NCBI GenBank assembly: GCA_022705125.1
Contig: JAKJFB010000126.1
Span: 1-7,851 of the forward strand
DNA: 7,851 nt
Direction of reading: 5' to 3'
From: Pseudomonadota bacterium
Lineage (GTDB): Bacteria > Pseudomonadota > Gammaproteobacteria > Pseudomonadales > UBA5518
Part shown: positions 1-6,419 of the stretch, piece by piece
How the letters are laid out: every line of letters starts with the position of its first letter
Numbering within the stretch: position 1 is the stretch's first letter
Position numbers and translations under genes: made by a program
The notes under the pieces: generated by a model
Told to the model about the DNA's origin: nothing
What the model saw: the letters and a program-made list of their open reading frames with translations, nothing else
Database searches by the model: none

Positions 1-918
1 CTCGGCGTGCCCGAGGCGCGCATGGTCAAGACACTGGTGGTGAACGGCTCGAGCGAGGCGGCGCCGCTGGTGGCGCTGGCGCTGCGCGGCGATCACCAGC
101 TGAACGCTGTCAAGGCCGAGGCGCACCCGCTGGTGGCCTCGCCGCTGTGCCTGGCCTCCGAAGCCGCGATCACGGCGGCGCTTGGCTGTCGCCCCGGCTC
201 GATCGGCCCGGCGGACCTCGGCATCCCCGTCATCGCCGACCGCAGCGCCGCTGCGCTCGCCGATTTCGTGTGCGGAGCCAACCAGGACGGGCAACACCTC
301 ACGGGCGTGAACTGGGAGCGCGACTGCAACTACGCCGAGGTTTGCGACCTGCGCAACGTGGTCGACGGCGACCCGAGCCCCGACGGCCACGGCAACATCG
401 TGGTGCGTCGCGGCATCGAGGTCGGCCACATCTTCAAGCTCGGGCAGAAGTACAGCGCCGCGCTAGGCGCCAGCGTGCTGGACGATGCCGGCGCGGAACG
501 CACCATGACGATGGGCTGCTATGGCATCGGCGTGTCGCGCATCGTCGCGGCGGCGATCGAGCAGAACCACGACGCGGCCGGCATCGTCTGGCCGGATGCC
601 ATCGCGCCGTTCACCGTGGTGCTGCTGCCGCTGAACATGCACAAGTCGGCGCTGGTGCGCGAGACCGCGGAGCGGCTCTATGCGCAACTCGCCGCCGCCG
701 GCATCGACGTGCTGCTCGATGACCGCGACGAGCGCCCGGGCGTGAAGTTCGCCGACATGGAACTGATCGGCATCCCGCACCACGTCGTGATCGGGGAGCG
801 CTCGCTGGGCGCGGGGATGCTCGAGTACAAGCACCGCGCCGGCGGCGAGCGCGAGGAAGTGCCGGTGGGCTCGATTGGCGATTTCCTGTCCGCGCGCATC
901 AAGACGGCTACGGCCTGA
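1..918 (+). CDS. proS: Prolyl-tRNA synthetase, C-terminal part (5' end outside window)
   Basis: Class II aminoacyl-tRNA synthetase that charges tRNA-Pro with proline in the cytoplasm. The frame is open from base 1 (first residues [10 protein letters not shown]), so the GTG at 7 is an internal Val and not a start. About 305 residues are visible against roughly 570 in bacterial ProRS. Residues 1 to about 95 are the second half of the YbaK-like editing domain inserted in bacterial-type ProRS: the GDHQLNAVK segment carries the conserved Lys38 that helps clear mischarged Ala-tRNA-Pro, and PGSIGP follows. Class II motif 3 is [10 protein letters not shown] at about 170-179, with the conserved Arg. 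The rest (from about IVWPDAIAP) is the anticodon-binding domain, with the [20 protein letters not shown] stretch closely like E. coli. The stop is TGA at 916-918. A small membrane-protein gene follows after 16 bases, probably in the same transcript. Confidence 0.97.
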   Translation, partial: LGVPEARMVKTLVVNGSSEAAPLVALALRGDHQLNAVKAEAHPLVASPLCLASEAAITAALGCRPGSIGPADLGIPVIADRSAAALADFVCGANQDGQHLTGVNWERDCNYAEVCDLRNVVDGDPSPDGHGNIVVRRGIEVGHIFKLGQKYSAALGASVLDDAGAERTMTMGCYGIGVSRIVAAAIEQNHDAAGIVWPDAIAPFTVVLLPLNMHKSALVRETAERLYAQLAAAGIDVLLDDRDERPGVKFADMELIGIPHHVVIGERSLGAGMLEYKHRAGGEREEVPVGSIGDFLSARIKTATA

Positions 919-934
919 ACCGGGAGACTACGAC

Positions 935-1087
935 ATGCTGAACCTGATCGTGCTGCTCGCCATAGCCTGGCTGCTGTGGCTCATCCGCGAGGAACTCGCG
1001 CAGATGAGCGAACGCCAGCGCAGCCTCAAGCTGACGCTGGAACGCCTGGCCGAACGCCTCGATACGTCGGGGAAGAACGAGACGTAG
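935..1087 (+). CDS. Small single-span membrane protein with coiled-coil tail (50 aa), hypothetical
   Basis: I do not recognise a named family. The 50-residue product has one hydrophobic helix at residues 2-17 (LNLIVLLAIAWLLWLI). A charged amphipathic stretch follows, in which L21, M24, Q28, L31, L35, L38 and L42 fall in a regular a/d heptad pattern, suggesting a short coiled coil, and the tail is hydrophilic (SGKNET). With no positive residue before the helix and Arg18 just after it, a short tail-in-cytoplasm topology is plausible. The ATG at 935 is preceded by GGGAG at 922-926 with 8 bases of spacing, which supports this start over upstream in-frame codons that would overlap proS. It lies 16 bases after proS and is probably co-transcribed. 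Its TAG stop is one base from the stop of the convergent hemB. The function is unknown; oligomerisation through the coiled coil is inference. Confidence 0.72.
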   Translation: MLNLIVLLAIAWLLWLIREELAQMSERQRSLKLTLERLAERLDTSGKNET

Positions 1088-1088
1088 G

Positions 1089-2063
1089 TCAGCCGGTGCG
1101 CAGCCAGCGCGCGACGTCCTCGGCGTAGTAGCTGAGGATCATGTCGGCGCCGGCGCGCCGGAATGCCATCATCGTTTCCAGCACCAGCGGGCGCTCCTCC
1201 ATCACGCCGGCCGCGACGGCGGCCTTGATCATCGCGTATTCGCCACTGACCTGGTAGACGGCCAGCGGGCGCGCGCAGTGCGCACGGATGTTCGCCAGCA
1301 CGTCGAGGTAGGCCAGCCCCGGCTTGACCATCAGGATGTCCGCGCCTTCCTGCTCGTCGCGCACTGATTCCGCCAGCGCCTCGCGGCCGTTGGCCATGTC
1401 GAGCTGGTAGCTGGAGCGGCTGCCCTTGAAGCTGCTGTCCACCGCGTCGCGGAACGGGCCGTAGAACGCCGAGGCGAACTTCGTCGAGTAGGACATGATC
1501 GGCAGCTGCCCGAAGCCGGCCGAATCGAGCCCGCCGCGCAGCGCGGCGACCATGCCGTCCATCATTCCCGAGGGCGCGATCATGTCGACGCCGGCGTGCG
1601 CGGCAGTCAGCGCCTGGCGCACCAGGTTCTCCAGCGTCGCGTCGTTCTGCACCTGGTCACCGGCGACCACGCCGCAGTGCCCGTGATCGGTGTATTCGCA
1701 GAAGCAGTTGTCGCTGATGACCAGCATGTCCGGCGCGGCCTGCTTCGCGCTGCGGATCATGCGCGCCATGAGCCCGTCGGGATTCCAGGTGTCGCTGCCG
1801 CAGGCATCCTTGCGATGCGAGACGCCGAACAGCATGACCGCCCCGATGCCACTGTCGCGCGCGCGCGCCACCACCTCGCCGAGCGCGGCTTCGGGGTGGC
1901 GCACCACGCCCGGCATGCTCGCAATGGGCACCGCGGCGGCCACGCCCTCCTCGACGAAGACCGGCAGGATCAGCTGCGCGGAGGTGAGGGAATGCTCCCG
2001 CACCAGGCTGCGCAGGCGCTCGGTGCGGCGCAGCCGACGGAAGCGAAACGGCATCTCGGTCAC
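1089..2063 (-). CDS. hemB: Delta-aminolevulinic acid dehydratase (porphobilinogen synthase)
   Basis: Condenses two 5-aminolevulinate molecules into porphobilinogen, the second common step of heme and other tetrapyrrole synthesis; cytosolic, usually an octamer. With the GTG start at 2063 the protein is 324 residues, the E. coli length, and the key residues fall on E. coli numbers. The zinc cysteines are Cys120, Cys122 and Cys130 in DNCFCEYTDHGHCG. The Schiff-base lysines are Lys195 (SYSTKFASAFYGPFRDA) and Lys247 (LMVKPGLAYLDVL). The active site is therefore the cysteine (zinc) type and not the aspartate-rich magnesium type. A GGAG lies 8 bases before the GTG; the ATG at 2054 (321 residues) would have 17 bases of spacing and is the less likely start. 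The DUF4404-type gene lies 46 bases upstream on the same strand. No terminator can fit before the convergent neighbour. Confidence 0.97.
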   Translation of the reverse strand: MTEMPFRFRRLRRTERLRSLVREHSLTSAQLILPVFVEEGVAAAVPIASMPGVVRHPEAALGEVVARARDSGIGAVMLFGVSHRKDACGSDTWNPDGLMARMIRSAKQAAPDMLVISDNCFCEYTDHGHCGVVAGDQVQNDATLENLVRQALTAAHAGVDMIAPSGMMDGMVAALRGGLDSAGFGQLPIMSYSTKFASAFYGPFRDAVDSSFKGSRSSYQLDMANGREALAESVRDEQEGADILMVKPGLAYLDVLANIRAHCARPLAVYQVSGEYAMIKAAVAAGVMEERPLVLETMMAFRRAGADMILSYYAEDVARWLRTG

Positions 2064-2071
2064 GCGAAGGA

Positions 2072-2075
2072 CTCC
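2072..2075 (-). promoter_or_regulatory. Ribosome-binding site deciding the hemB start
   Basis: GGAG on the - strand lies 8 bases before GTG 2063 and 17 bases before ATG 2054. Normal spacing selects the GTG, which also restores the 324-residue length and E. coli residue numbering of HemB. Confidence 0.6.
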
Positions 2076-2109
2076 GGTACGGGGCAACGACGGGGCGCGG
2101 CAGGCGGGC

Positions 2110-2376
2110 TCAGACGCCCATGCTGCCGAGCGCAACCAGCATGTTGTTGACGATCGCGGTCAGGTTGGGATGGCGGGCCTCGAAGCCGGTGATGGCCTCT
2201 TCGAGCTCGTCGACCAGGCCGGCGGGATCACCGACCGCATTCTCCTCGTCCAGTTCGCGCTGGACCTGCCCCGCAAGCTCCTCCAGGCGCGCGAGCGCAT
2301 CGCGGTCACCCGCGTCCGCGCGCGCGATTTCCTCGCGCAGGCGCCCCAGGTCGGCGCGCAGTCTGTCGATCGCCAT
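2110..2376 (-). CDS. DUF4404-type small helical protein (88 aa), function unknown
   Basis: An 88-residue, highly charged, mostly helical protein with no signal peptide or membrane segment. Residues 1-45 are a Leu/Glu/Arg-rich helical stretch (LRADLGRLREEIARAD, then LEELAGQVQRELDEE), likely a coiled coil. The end, roughly residues 55-88, has the pattern of the DUF4404 family: a LVDELEEAITGFEARHP helix with the His-Pro turn, then NLTAIVNNMLVALGSMGV, the family's usual 'hP-LT...AL..MG' ending. I assign the family from memory of that ending. The function is not known. The ATG at 2376 is chosen because GGGAG lies 7 bases upstream; the GTG at 2382 would be almost on top of it. hemB follows after 46 bases and may share the transcript. 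Confidence 0.85.
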   Translation of the reverse strand: MAIDRLRADLGRLREEIARADAGDRDALARLEELAGQVQRELDEENAVGDPAGLVDELEEAITGFEARHPNLTAIVNNMLVALGSMGV

Positions 2377-2383
2377 ATGCACT

Positions 2384-2388
2384 CTCCC
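2384..2388 (-). promoter_or_regulatory. Ribosome-binding site deciding the DUF4404-type gene start
   Basis: GGGAG on the - strand lies 7 bases before ATG 2376. It nearly abuts the alternative GTG at 2382, so the ATG is the usable start. Confidence 0.6.
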
Positions 2389-2400
2389 GCTGCTGATGGT

Positions 2401-2413
2401 GCCGATTATCGGC
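2401..2413. promoter_or_regulatory. 13-bp near-perfect dyad upstream of the DUF4404-type gene
   Basis: GCCGATTATCGGC is a perfect inverted repeat of two 6-base arms around one central base. It sits 25-37 bases before the ATG at 2376, in the 66-base gap after the CrtC/AttH-like gene. On the - strand it contains GATAAT, which resembles a -10 box, but I find no good -35 at 16-18 bases. It could be an operator, a weak promoter or chance. Confidence 0.2.
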
Positions 2414-2442
2414 CATCGCGCGGGCGGGGCATACCCCTCTGC

Positions 2443-3567
2443 TCAGGGCGCGCCGTCGAAGAAGCTCGCGAAGCCACTCGGCGCGTGACGCCCGAAGCAG
2501 ATCGTCTCCAGAGTACCCAGCCCCACGCGCTCGCCCATGCGCGCACGCACCAGTTGGTGGACATGGATATTGGGGTAGTCCAGCGGGTCGATCTCGTCCA
2601 TGCGCCAGGATTCGCCCGCGATCGCCTCCTCGCCCTTCCAGATCCCGTGCCCCCAGGAGGGATGCGAGTAACCTATGCCCTTCATCTGGAACGTGAGCAC
2701 GGGCTCGAGCGTGATCCGGTGCTCGACGCCCGCAGCCTCGACGAGCACGATTTCCGCGCCTTTTGCGCGCCGCGTGCCGCTGGCCCAGTGGATGCGGTGC
2801 CGCGCGGTCTGCATGTGCTGCAGCGCGGGTTCCTCGGCGGGAATCAGCTCCGGCGCACCGTACACCGGCACCATGCAGGCGCCGAGCTGCGTCGGATGCC
2901 CGTCGCGGTCCTCGAAGGTATTGAACTGCGTGGCGACGTCACCGAAATCGATCGGCGACCACACCCAGTACACGCCAGGCTCGCCGTTCAACTTGCCCGG
3001 CGCGCCGCCCTCGGGCTCCCCGACCGGCCGCACGCCCCAGGACTTGTCGCGCGCGCCCAGGGACTGCTCCGCACGCACCTCGTGGCGCACACCGCCGACC
3101 TTGAACCAGCCCGACCAGCAGCCGAACTGCGTGAAACGACTGTTGTGCATGATCAGCCGGCCATCGTCGAACATCAGGTTCTTCGGTTCCTCGACCGGCA
3201 CGCTGCGCGCGGCGAACAGCAGGTCGCACTCGATGCCGGTTTCATTCGACACGAGGCGCACGCGCACGCGGCGCAACGGCTCCTGCACCTCGATGGCGAG
3301 CGGCCCGACCACGGTCTGGGCACGGTCCGCCGGCGCGCGACGCGACCCGTGGAAGCTGTGCTGCACGCCGTCCACGACCACGCTGAAGTGCCCATCCATC
3401 ACGCGCCGGTTCGGGTACAGCCCGAAGCCGATCTCGAACAGGAACGCGCCGCCCGTGTCGAAGCCGTTGAACCAGTAGCGGTCGTAGAAGTTGCGGTCGC
3501 TCTGCGAGGGCTGGGCGACGGGTTCGTGGGTCTGGTGGATGCAGTAATCGTCGAAGGACGTGATCAT
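2443..3567 (-). CDS. Uncharacterised CrtC/AttH-like protein (DUF7065/DUF7064 type), 374 aa
   Basis: No biochemical function can be assigned. The 374-residue protein has no signal peptide or membrane helix and is rich in beta-type patterns and Trp/Gly turns. Visible landmarks are NFYDRYWFNGFD (27-37), a first beta-rich half with FEIGFGLYPNRR (44-55), FDDGRLIMHNSRFTQFG (133-149), the RDKSWGVR motif at 173-180 and GYSHPSWGHGIWKGE at 299-313. A RDxSWG motif in a two-half beta protein is typical of the CrtC (carotenoid 1,2-hydratase)/AttH lipocalin-like superfamily. Overall I recall this pattern as DUF7065 followed by DUF7064. The ATG at 3567 has GGGAG 8 bases upstream, so it is preferred to in-frame codons further 5'. 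A candidate promoter lies at 3629-3657. It sits downstream of an acyl-CoA dehydrogenase and a kinase, which suggests lipid or isoprenoid metabolism, but this is inference. Confidence 0.85.
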   Translation of the reverse strand: MITSFDDYCIHQTHEPVAQPSQSDRNFYDRYWFNGFDTGGAFLFEIGFGLYPNRRVMDGHFSVVVDGVQHSFHGSRRAPADRAQTVVGPLAIEVQEPLRRVRVRLVSNETGIECDLLFAARSVPVEEPKNLMFDDGRLIMHNSRFTQFGCWSGWFKVGGVRHEVRAEQSLGARDKSWGVRPVGEPEGGAPGKLNGEPGVYWVWSPIDFGDVATQFNTFEDRDGHPTQLGACMVPVYGAPELIPAEEPALQHMQTARHRIHWASGTRRAKGAEIVLVEAAGVEHRITLEPVLTFQMKGIGYSHPSWGHGIWKGEEAIAGESWRMDEIDPLDYPNIHVHQLVRARMGERVGLGTLETICFGRHAPSGFASFFDGAP

Positions 3568-3628
3568 CGTGGTGTCTCCCGGTCGGACGCGCTGCCGCGC
3601 GCGAAGGTTGTTGCGGGCAATGGCCGGC

Positions 3629-3657
3629 ACTATCCATACGCCCACCCAGGGTGACAA
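3629..3657 (-). promoter_or_regulatory. Candidate sigma70-type promoter for the CrtC/AttH-like gene
   Basis: On the - strand, TTGTCA (3657-3652, 5 of 6 consensus bases) is followed after 17 bases by GATAGT (3634-3629, 4 of 6). Transcription would begin near 3622, giving a leader of about 55 bases before the ATG at 3567. It lies in the 132-base gap between exbD and this gene, the longest intergenic gap in the window. The rest of the gap shows nothing I can name. Confidence 0.35.
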
Positions 3658-3699
3658 GTTACGTTTTGGCCAGAGTGCGGGCGCGACGCCGCGGCCCCG

Positions 3700-4107
3700 C
3701 TAGTCCGCGAACGTGCTGATCGAGACGTCGTAGACGCCGGCCTCGCGCGACTGGTCCGCTATGCCCGCGAAGACTTCGGTATCGGAGTCCTCGTGGGCGC
3801 GGATCAGCACCGCGGCCTCCGGATTGCCGGCGTGCAGGCGCTCGATGGTGGCGCGCACCGAGCGCGCGTCGACGCGGCGCTCGCCGAGCCATATCTCGTT
3901 GCCGGCGGTCACGGTGAGCAGGATGTTGCGCTTGCCCGCTTCCCCGACCTGCGGCTGCGGCCGCGCGACGTGGATGCCGGCCTCCTTCACGAACGATGCC
4001 GTCACGACGAAGAAAATCAGCATGATGAAGACCACGTCGAGCATCGGCGTGAGGTCGATCTCGGACTCGTCCTGGCTCGCGCGGCGGCGCGGGATGTGCG
4101 TCGGCAT
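3700..4107 (-). CDS. ExbD/TolR-family proton-channel subunit
   Basis: A 135-residue inner-membrane protein of the ExbD/TolR family. Members pair with ExbB/TolQ to convert the proton gradient into mechanical work on TonB, Tol-Pal or related partners. The order is typical: a short cytoplasmic N-terminus with RRR (7-9), then EIDLTPMLDVVFIMLIFFVV containing the single membrane helix (about 23-41) with the conserved proton-carrying Asp24, then a periplasmic domain ending in YDVSISTFAD. The length is normal for ExbD. The ATG at 4107 has a GGGA about 6 bases upstream and starts 19 bases after the kinase gene's stop. The oddity is that no exbB/tolQ or tonB gene is next to it on either side, so its motor partner must be encoded elsewhere. 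Whether it serves TonB, Tol or another system cannot be told, so no gene symbol is given. Confidence 0.93.
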   Translation of the reverse strand: MPTHIPRRRASQDESEIDLTPMLDVVFIMLIFFVVTASFVKEAGIHVARPQPQVGEAGKRNILLTVTAGNEIWLGERRVDARSVRATIERLHAGNPEAAVLIRAHEDSDTEVFAGIADQSREAGVYDVSISTFAD

Positions 4108-4126
4108 CGGTGTTCCCGGGCGCCGC

Positions 4127-5096
4127 TCAGGCCAGCGCCGACGCCGCGCGCTCTAGGTAGCGCTCGACGATGCGCGCGACCTGCTCCGGCGGCGCCGTCT
4201 TCATGCCGCCGCTGGCGCCCTTGACCAGCCGCGCGTAGACGCCCTCCACGATGCAGGCCTGCTTCCACCAGCCGAACGCGGTATAGAACGCCGCGTGCGG
4301 CAGCGCCTGCCCCGTGATCTCCTCGTAGCAGGCCACGACATCGGCGCGACGCGGGAACTGCGGTAGCCGCGTGGGGGGATCGGGAAGGAAGCTGATCTCG
4401 TCCCCGGGTTCGGCCCAGTACATCAGCGACCAGAAGAAGTCCGCCACCGGATCGCCGATGGTGCAGAGCTCCCAGTCGAGCACCGCGCGCACGCGGTGGT
4501 CCGGCCCGAGCACGGTGTTGTCGAAGCGGGCCCAGCAGCGGCAGGTCGCGCGTCTTCGACGCCTCCACCTGCCGCCGCCAGCGTGAGAGCTGCCGCGCGA
4601 CGTAGCCTTCGTGCTTCCCGAGATCGCCGAGGCCAACGGCCGCGGGATCGAGCATGTGGAAGGCGGCCTGCGTGGCCACCAGCGAGCGCATCGCGGCGCG
4701 GCAGGCCGCGGCATCCATGTCTGCAGCGCCGGCGCGGTCGCGCAGGATCAGCCCGTCGACGAACTCCATCACGTAAAAGGGAGCCCCGGTCACCGCGGGA
4801 TCGTCACAGAAAGCCAGCATCGCGGGCACCGGCACCTGCGGGGCATGCGCGCCGAGCGCGTGCATGATGCGCCACTCGCGGCCCATGTCGTGGGCCGTGG
4901 CCAGTGCACCGGCCACCGGCGGACGGCGCAGGATGAACGCGCCGCCGCGCGCGTCTTCGAAGCGGTACGTGAGGTTGGAGCCGCCGGCGGCGATCAGGCG
5001 AAACGCAAACGGCGGCGCCGCCCGCGGCAGCTTTTCAGCCAGCCATTGCGTCACGCGCTCGCGCTCGATTCCTTTCAGCGGTTTCTCTTCGCTCAT
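4127..5096 (-). pseudogene. APH-fold phosphotransferase (ACAD10/11 kinase-like), frameshifted with internal deletion
   Basis: Family of aminoglycoside-phosphotransferase-fold kinases; relatives (N-terminal domain of ACAD10/11, LvaA) phosphorylate 4-hydroxyacyl-CoAs. The first 190 residues (5096 to about 4527) read normally: GGSNLTYRF (38-46) is the nucleotide loop, FILRRPP (54-60) carries the ATP-site basic region, FYVMEFVDG (107-115) is the hinge, and KTRDLPLLGP ends the intact part. The frame is then lost. The alternative frame resumes at 4528 with RFDNTVLGPDHRVRAVLDWELCTIGDPVADFFW and runs 133 residues to TGA 4127-4129. The expected segment ending in the catalytic His-Gly-Asp, which should precede RFDN, is absent, while the Asn and the metal-binding DWE remain. 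From memory of the family about 20-25 codons are missing. It begins 9 bases after the dehydrogenase stop. This is either a broken gene or an assembly error. Confidence 0.85.
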
Positions 5097-5102
5097 GGCT
5101 CG

Positions 5103-5107
5103 TCCTC
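5103..5107 (-). promoter_or_regulatory. Kinase ribosome-binding site overlapping the dehydrogenase stop
   Basis: GAGGA on the - strand overlaps the TGA (5108-5106) of the acyl-CoA dehydrogenase and lies 6 bases before the kinase ATG at 5096. This arrangement indicates translational coupling of the two genes. Confidence 0.65.
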
Positions 5108-6419
5108 AGGACACCGTGGCGCGGATCGCGCGCACCCGCTCGCCGAAGAGCTCCCCGGCGCGCCGGCGCCGGGCCGGCACGTATTCGCTGGGCTCGGCGA
5201 CCGCCGCCATGCCGCGCGTCAGCTCGCGCGCGACCGTCTGCTTGTGCACCTCGTCGGCGCCGTCGGCGATGCGCAGCGCGCGCGCCACGCGGTACATCCC
5301 CTCGAGCGGCATGTCGGTGGTGTAGCCGAGCGCGCCATGCACCTGGATCGCGCGATCGATGATCGCGAGCAGCGTGCGCGGCACCACGAACTTGACCATC
5401 GCGATCTCGCGGCGTGCCTCGCGGCTGTAGTCGCCCTGCTGGTCCATGCGCCAGGCCGCGCGCAGCACCAGAAGCCGCGCCATCTCGAGCTCCGCGCTCG
5501 ATTCCGCGATCATCTCCTGCACCAACTGCTGCTTCGCGAGTGGCCGGTCCCGGGTGTCGCGCGACACGGCGCGCTCGAGCATCATCTCCAGCGCGCGATC
5601 GGCCTGCCCGATGCAGCGCATCGCGTGGTGGATGCGCCCGCCGCCCAGGCGCTTCTGCGCCAGCACGAAACCGTCACCCGGCGCGCCGATCATGTGGTCC
5701 AGCGGCACGCGGCAGTTCTCGAAGCGCACCTCGGTGTGGCCGCCGATGCGATCCATCAGCGCGTCGCCCGCGAGCGGGTGGTGCATCGAGCCCACGTCGC
5801 GCACGAGCACCACGCCGGGATGGCGGCACGGCACGACGAGCATCGCGGCACGCCGGTGCGGCGGCGCCTCGGGGTCGGTCACCGCCATCACGATCATGAA
5901 GTCGCTGACGCTGGCGTTCGAGATGAACCACTTGTGGCCGTTGATCACCCACTCCTCGCCCTCGCGCTCGCAGCGCGTGGTGATGCCGGTGGGATCGGAG
6001 CCGCTGTTGTGGGGCTCGGTCAGCGCGAAGGTGCTGCGCACGTGGCCGGCGAGCAGCGGCTCGAGCCAGCGCCTGGCCTGCTCGGCGTTCGCGCCGGCGG
6101 CCAGCAGTTCGGCGTTGCCGGAATCGGGTGCCTGGCAGCCGAAGATCTCGGGCGCGAGCACGCTGCGCCCGAGCACCTCGTGCAGCAGCGCGAGGCGCAA
6201 CTGCCCCATGCCGCAGCCGCCATGCGCGGGTGGCAGGTGCGCCGCCCACAGGCCGCGCTCCTTCACCTGCTGCTTGAACGGCGCCCACAGCGCATCGAGC
6301 TGGCGCTGGTTCAGCCCCTCGCCGGCCAGTTCGAGCGGCAAAATGGTTTCGTCGACGAAGCGGCGCGCCCAGCCGAGATCGGCCTCGAAGTCCGGATCGG
6401 TACTGAAGTCCCATGCCAT
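5106..6419 (-). CDS. Acyl-CoA dehydrogenase, ACAD10/11-like
   Basis: FAD-dependent dehydrogenase of 437 residues, full length for the ACAD11/LvaC-type branch. The N-terminal helical domain (about 1-128) contains HLPPAHGGCGMG (61-72). The beta domain (about 129-240) has the flavin and substrate loop FALTEPHNSGSDPTG (131-145), NGHKWFISNAS (160-170) and HTEVRFENCRVPLDHMIG. The C-terminal helical domain has GGGRIHHAMRCIGQADRALE (259-278), QVHGALGYTTDMPLE (359-373) and IADGADEVHKQ (384-394). The last segment corresponds to the ADGPDEVH motif of this branch, with Ala in place of Pro, and lacks the Tyr-Glu-Gly-Thr of medium-chain enzymes. Relatives handle 4-phosphoryloxyacyl-CoA made by the adjacent kinase; the substrate here is unknown. 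The start at ATG 6419 gives a normal N-terminus but has no clear ribosome-binding site. The preceding mutT frame overlaps it by 109 bases. Confidence 0.93.
   Translation of the reverse strand: MAWDFSTDPDFEADLGWARRFVDETILPLELAGEGLNQRQLDALWAPFKQQVKERGLWAAHLPPAHGGCGMGQLRLALLHEVLGRSVLAPEIFGCQAPDSGNAELLAAGANAEQARRWLEPLLAGHVRSTFALTEPHNSGSDPTGITTRCEREGEEWVINGHKWFISNASVSDFMIVMAVTDPEAPPHRRAAMLVVPCRHPGVVLVRDVGSMHHPLAGDALMDRIGGHTEVRFENCRVPLDHMIGAPGDGFVLAQKRLGGGRIHHAMRCIGQADRALEMMLERAVSRDTRDRPLAKQQLVQEMIAESSAELEMARLLVLRAAWRMDQQGDYSREARREIAMVKFVVPRTLLAIIDRAIQVHGALGYTTDMPLEGMYRVARALRIADGADEVHKQTVARELTRGMAAVAEPSEYVPARRRRAGELFGERVRAIRATVS

Noticed and set aside
2422..2442. GGGGCATACCCC small inverted repeat just after the CrtC/AttH-like gene
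   Set aside because: Four-base arms without a T tract are expected by chance in DNA this rich in GC.
1690..3654. A 654-codon open frame on the + strand opposite hemB, the DUF4404-type gene and the CrtC/AttH-like gene
   Set aside because: It is antisense to three well-supported genes, has Arg/His/Ala-rich low-complexity composition and no recognisable domain. Such frames are common opposite GC-rich codon-biased genes.
3660..3700. GC-rich possible hairpin just after the exbD stop as a terminator
   Set aside because: Only short arms can be paired and no run of T follows, so an intrinsic terminator cannot be supported.
4017..5096. A kinase protein of 359 residues reading through into exbD as one long product
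   Set aside because: After residue 190 the frame turns into Arg/Ala-rich nonsense, while the adjacent frame carries the true kinase C-terminus, so this is a frameshift product and not a fusion.
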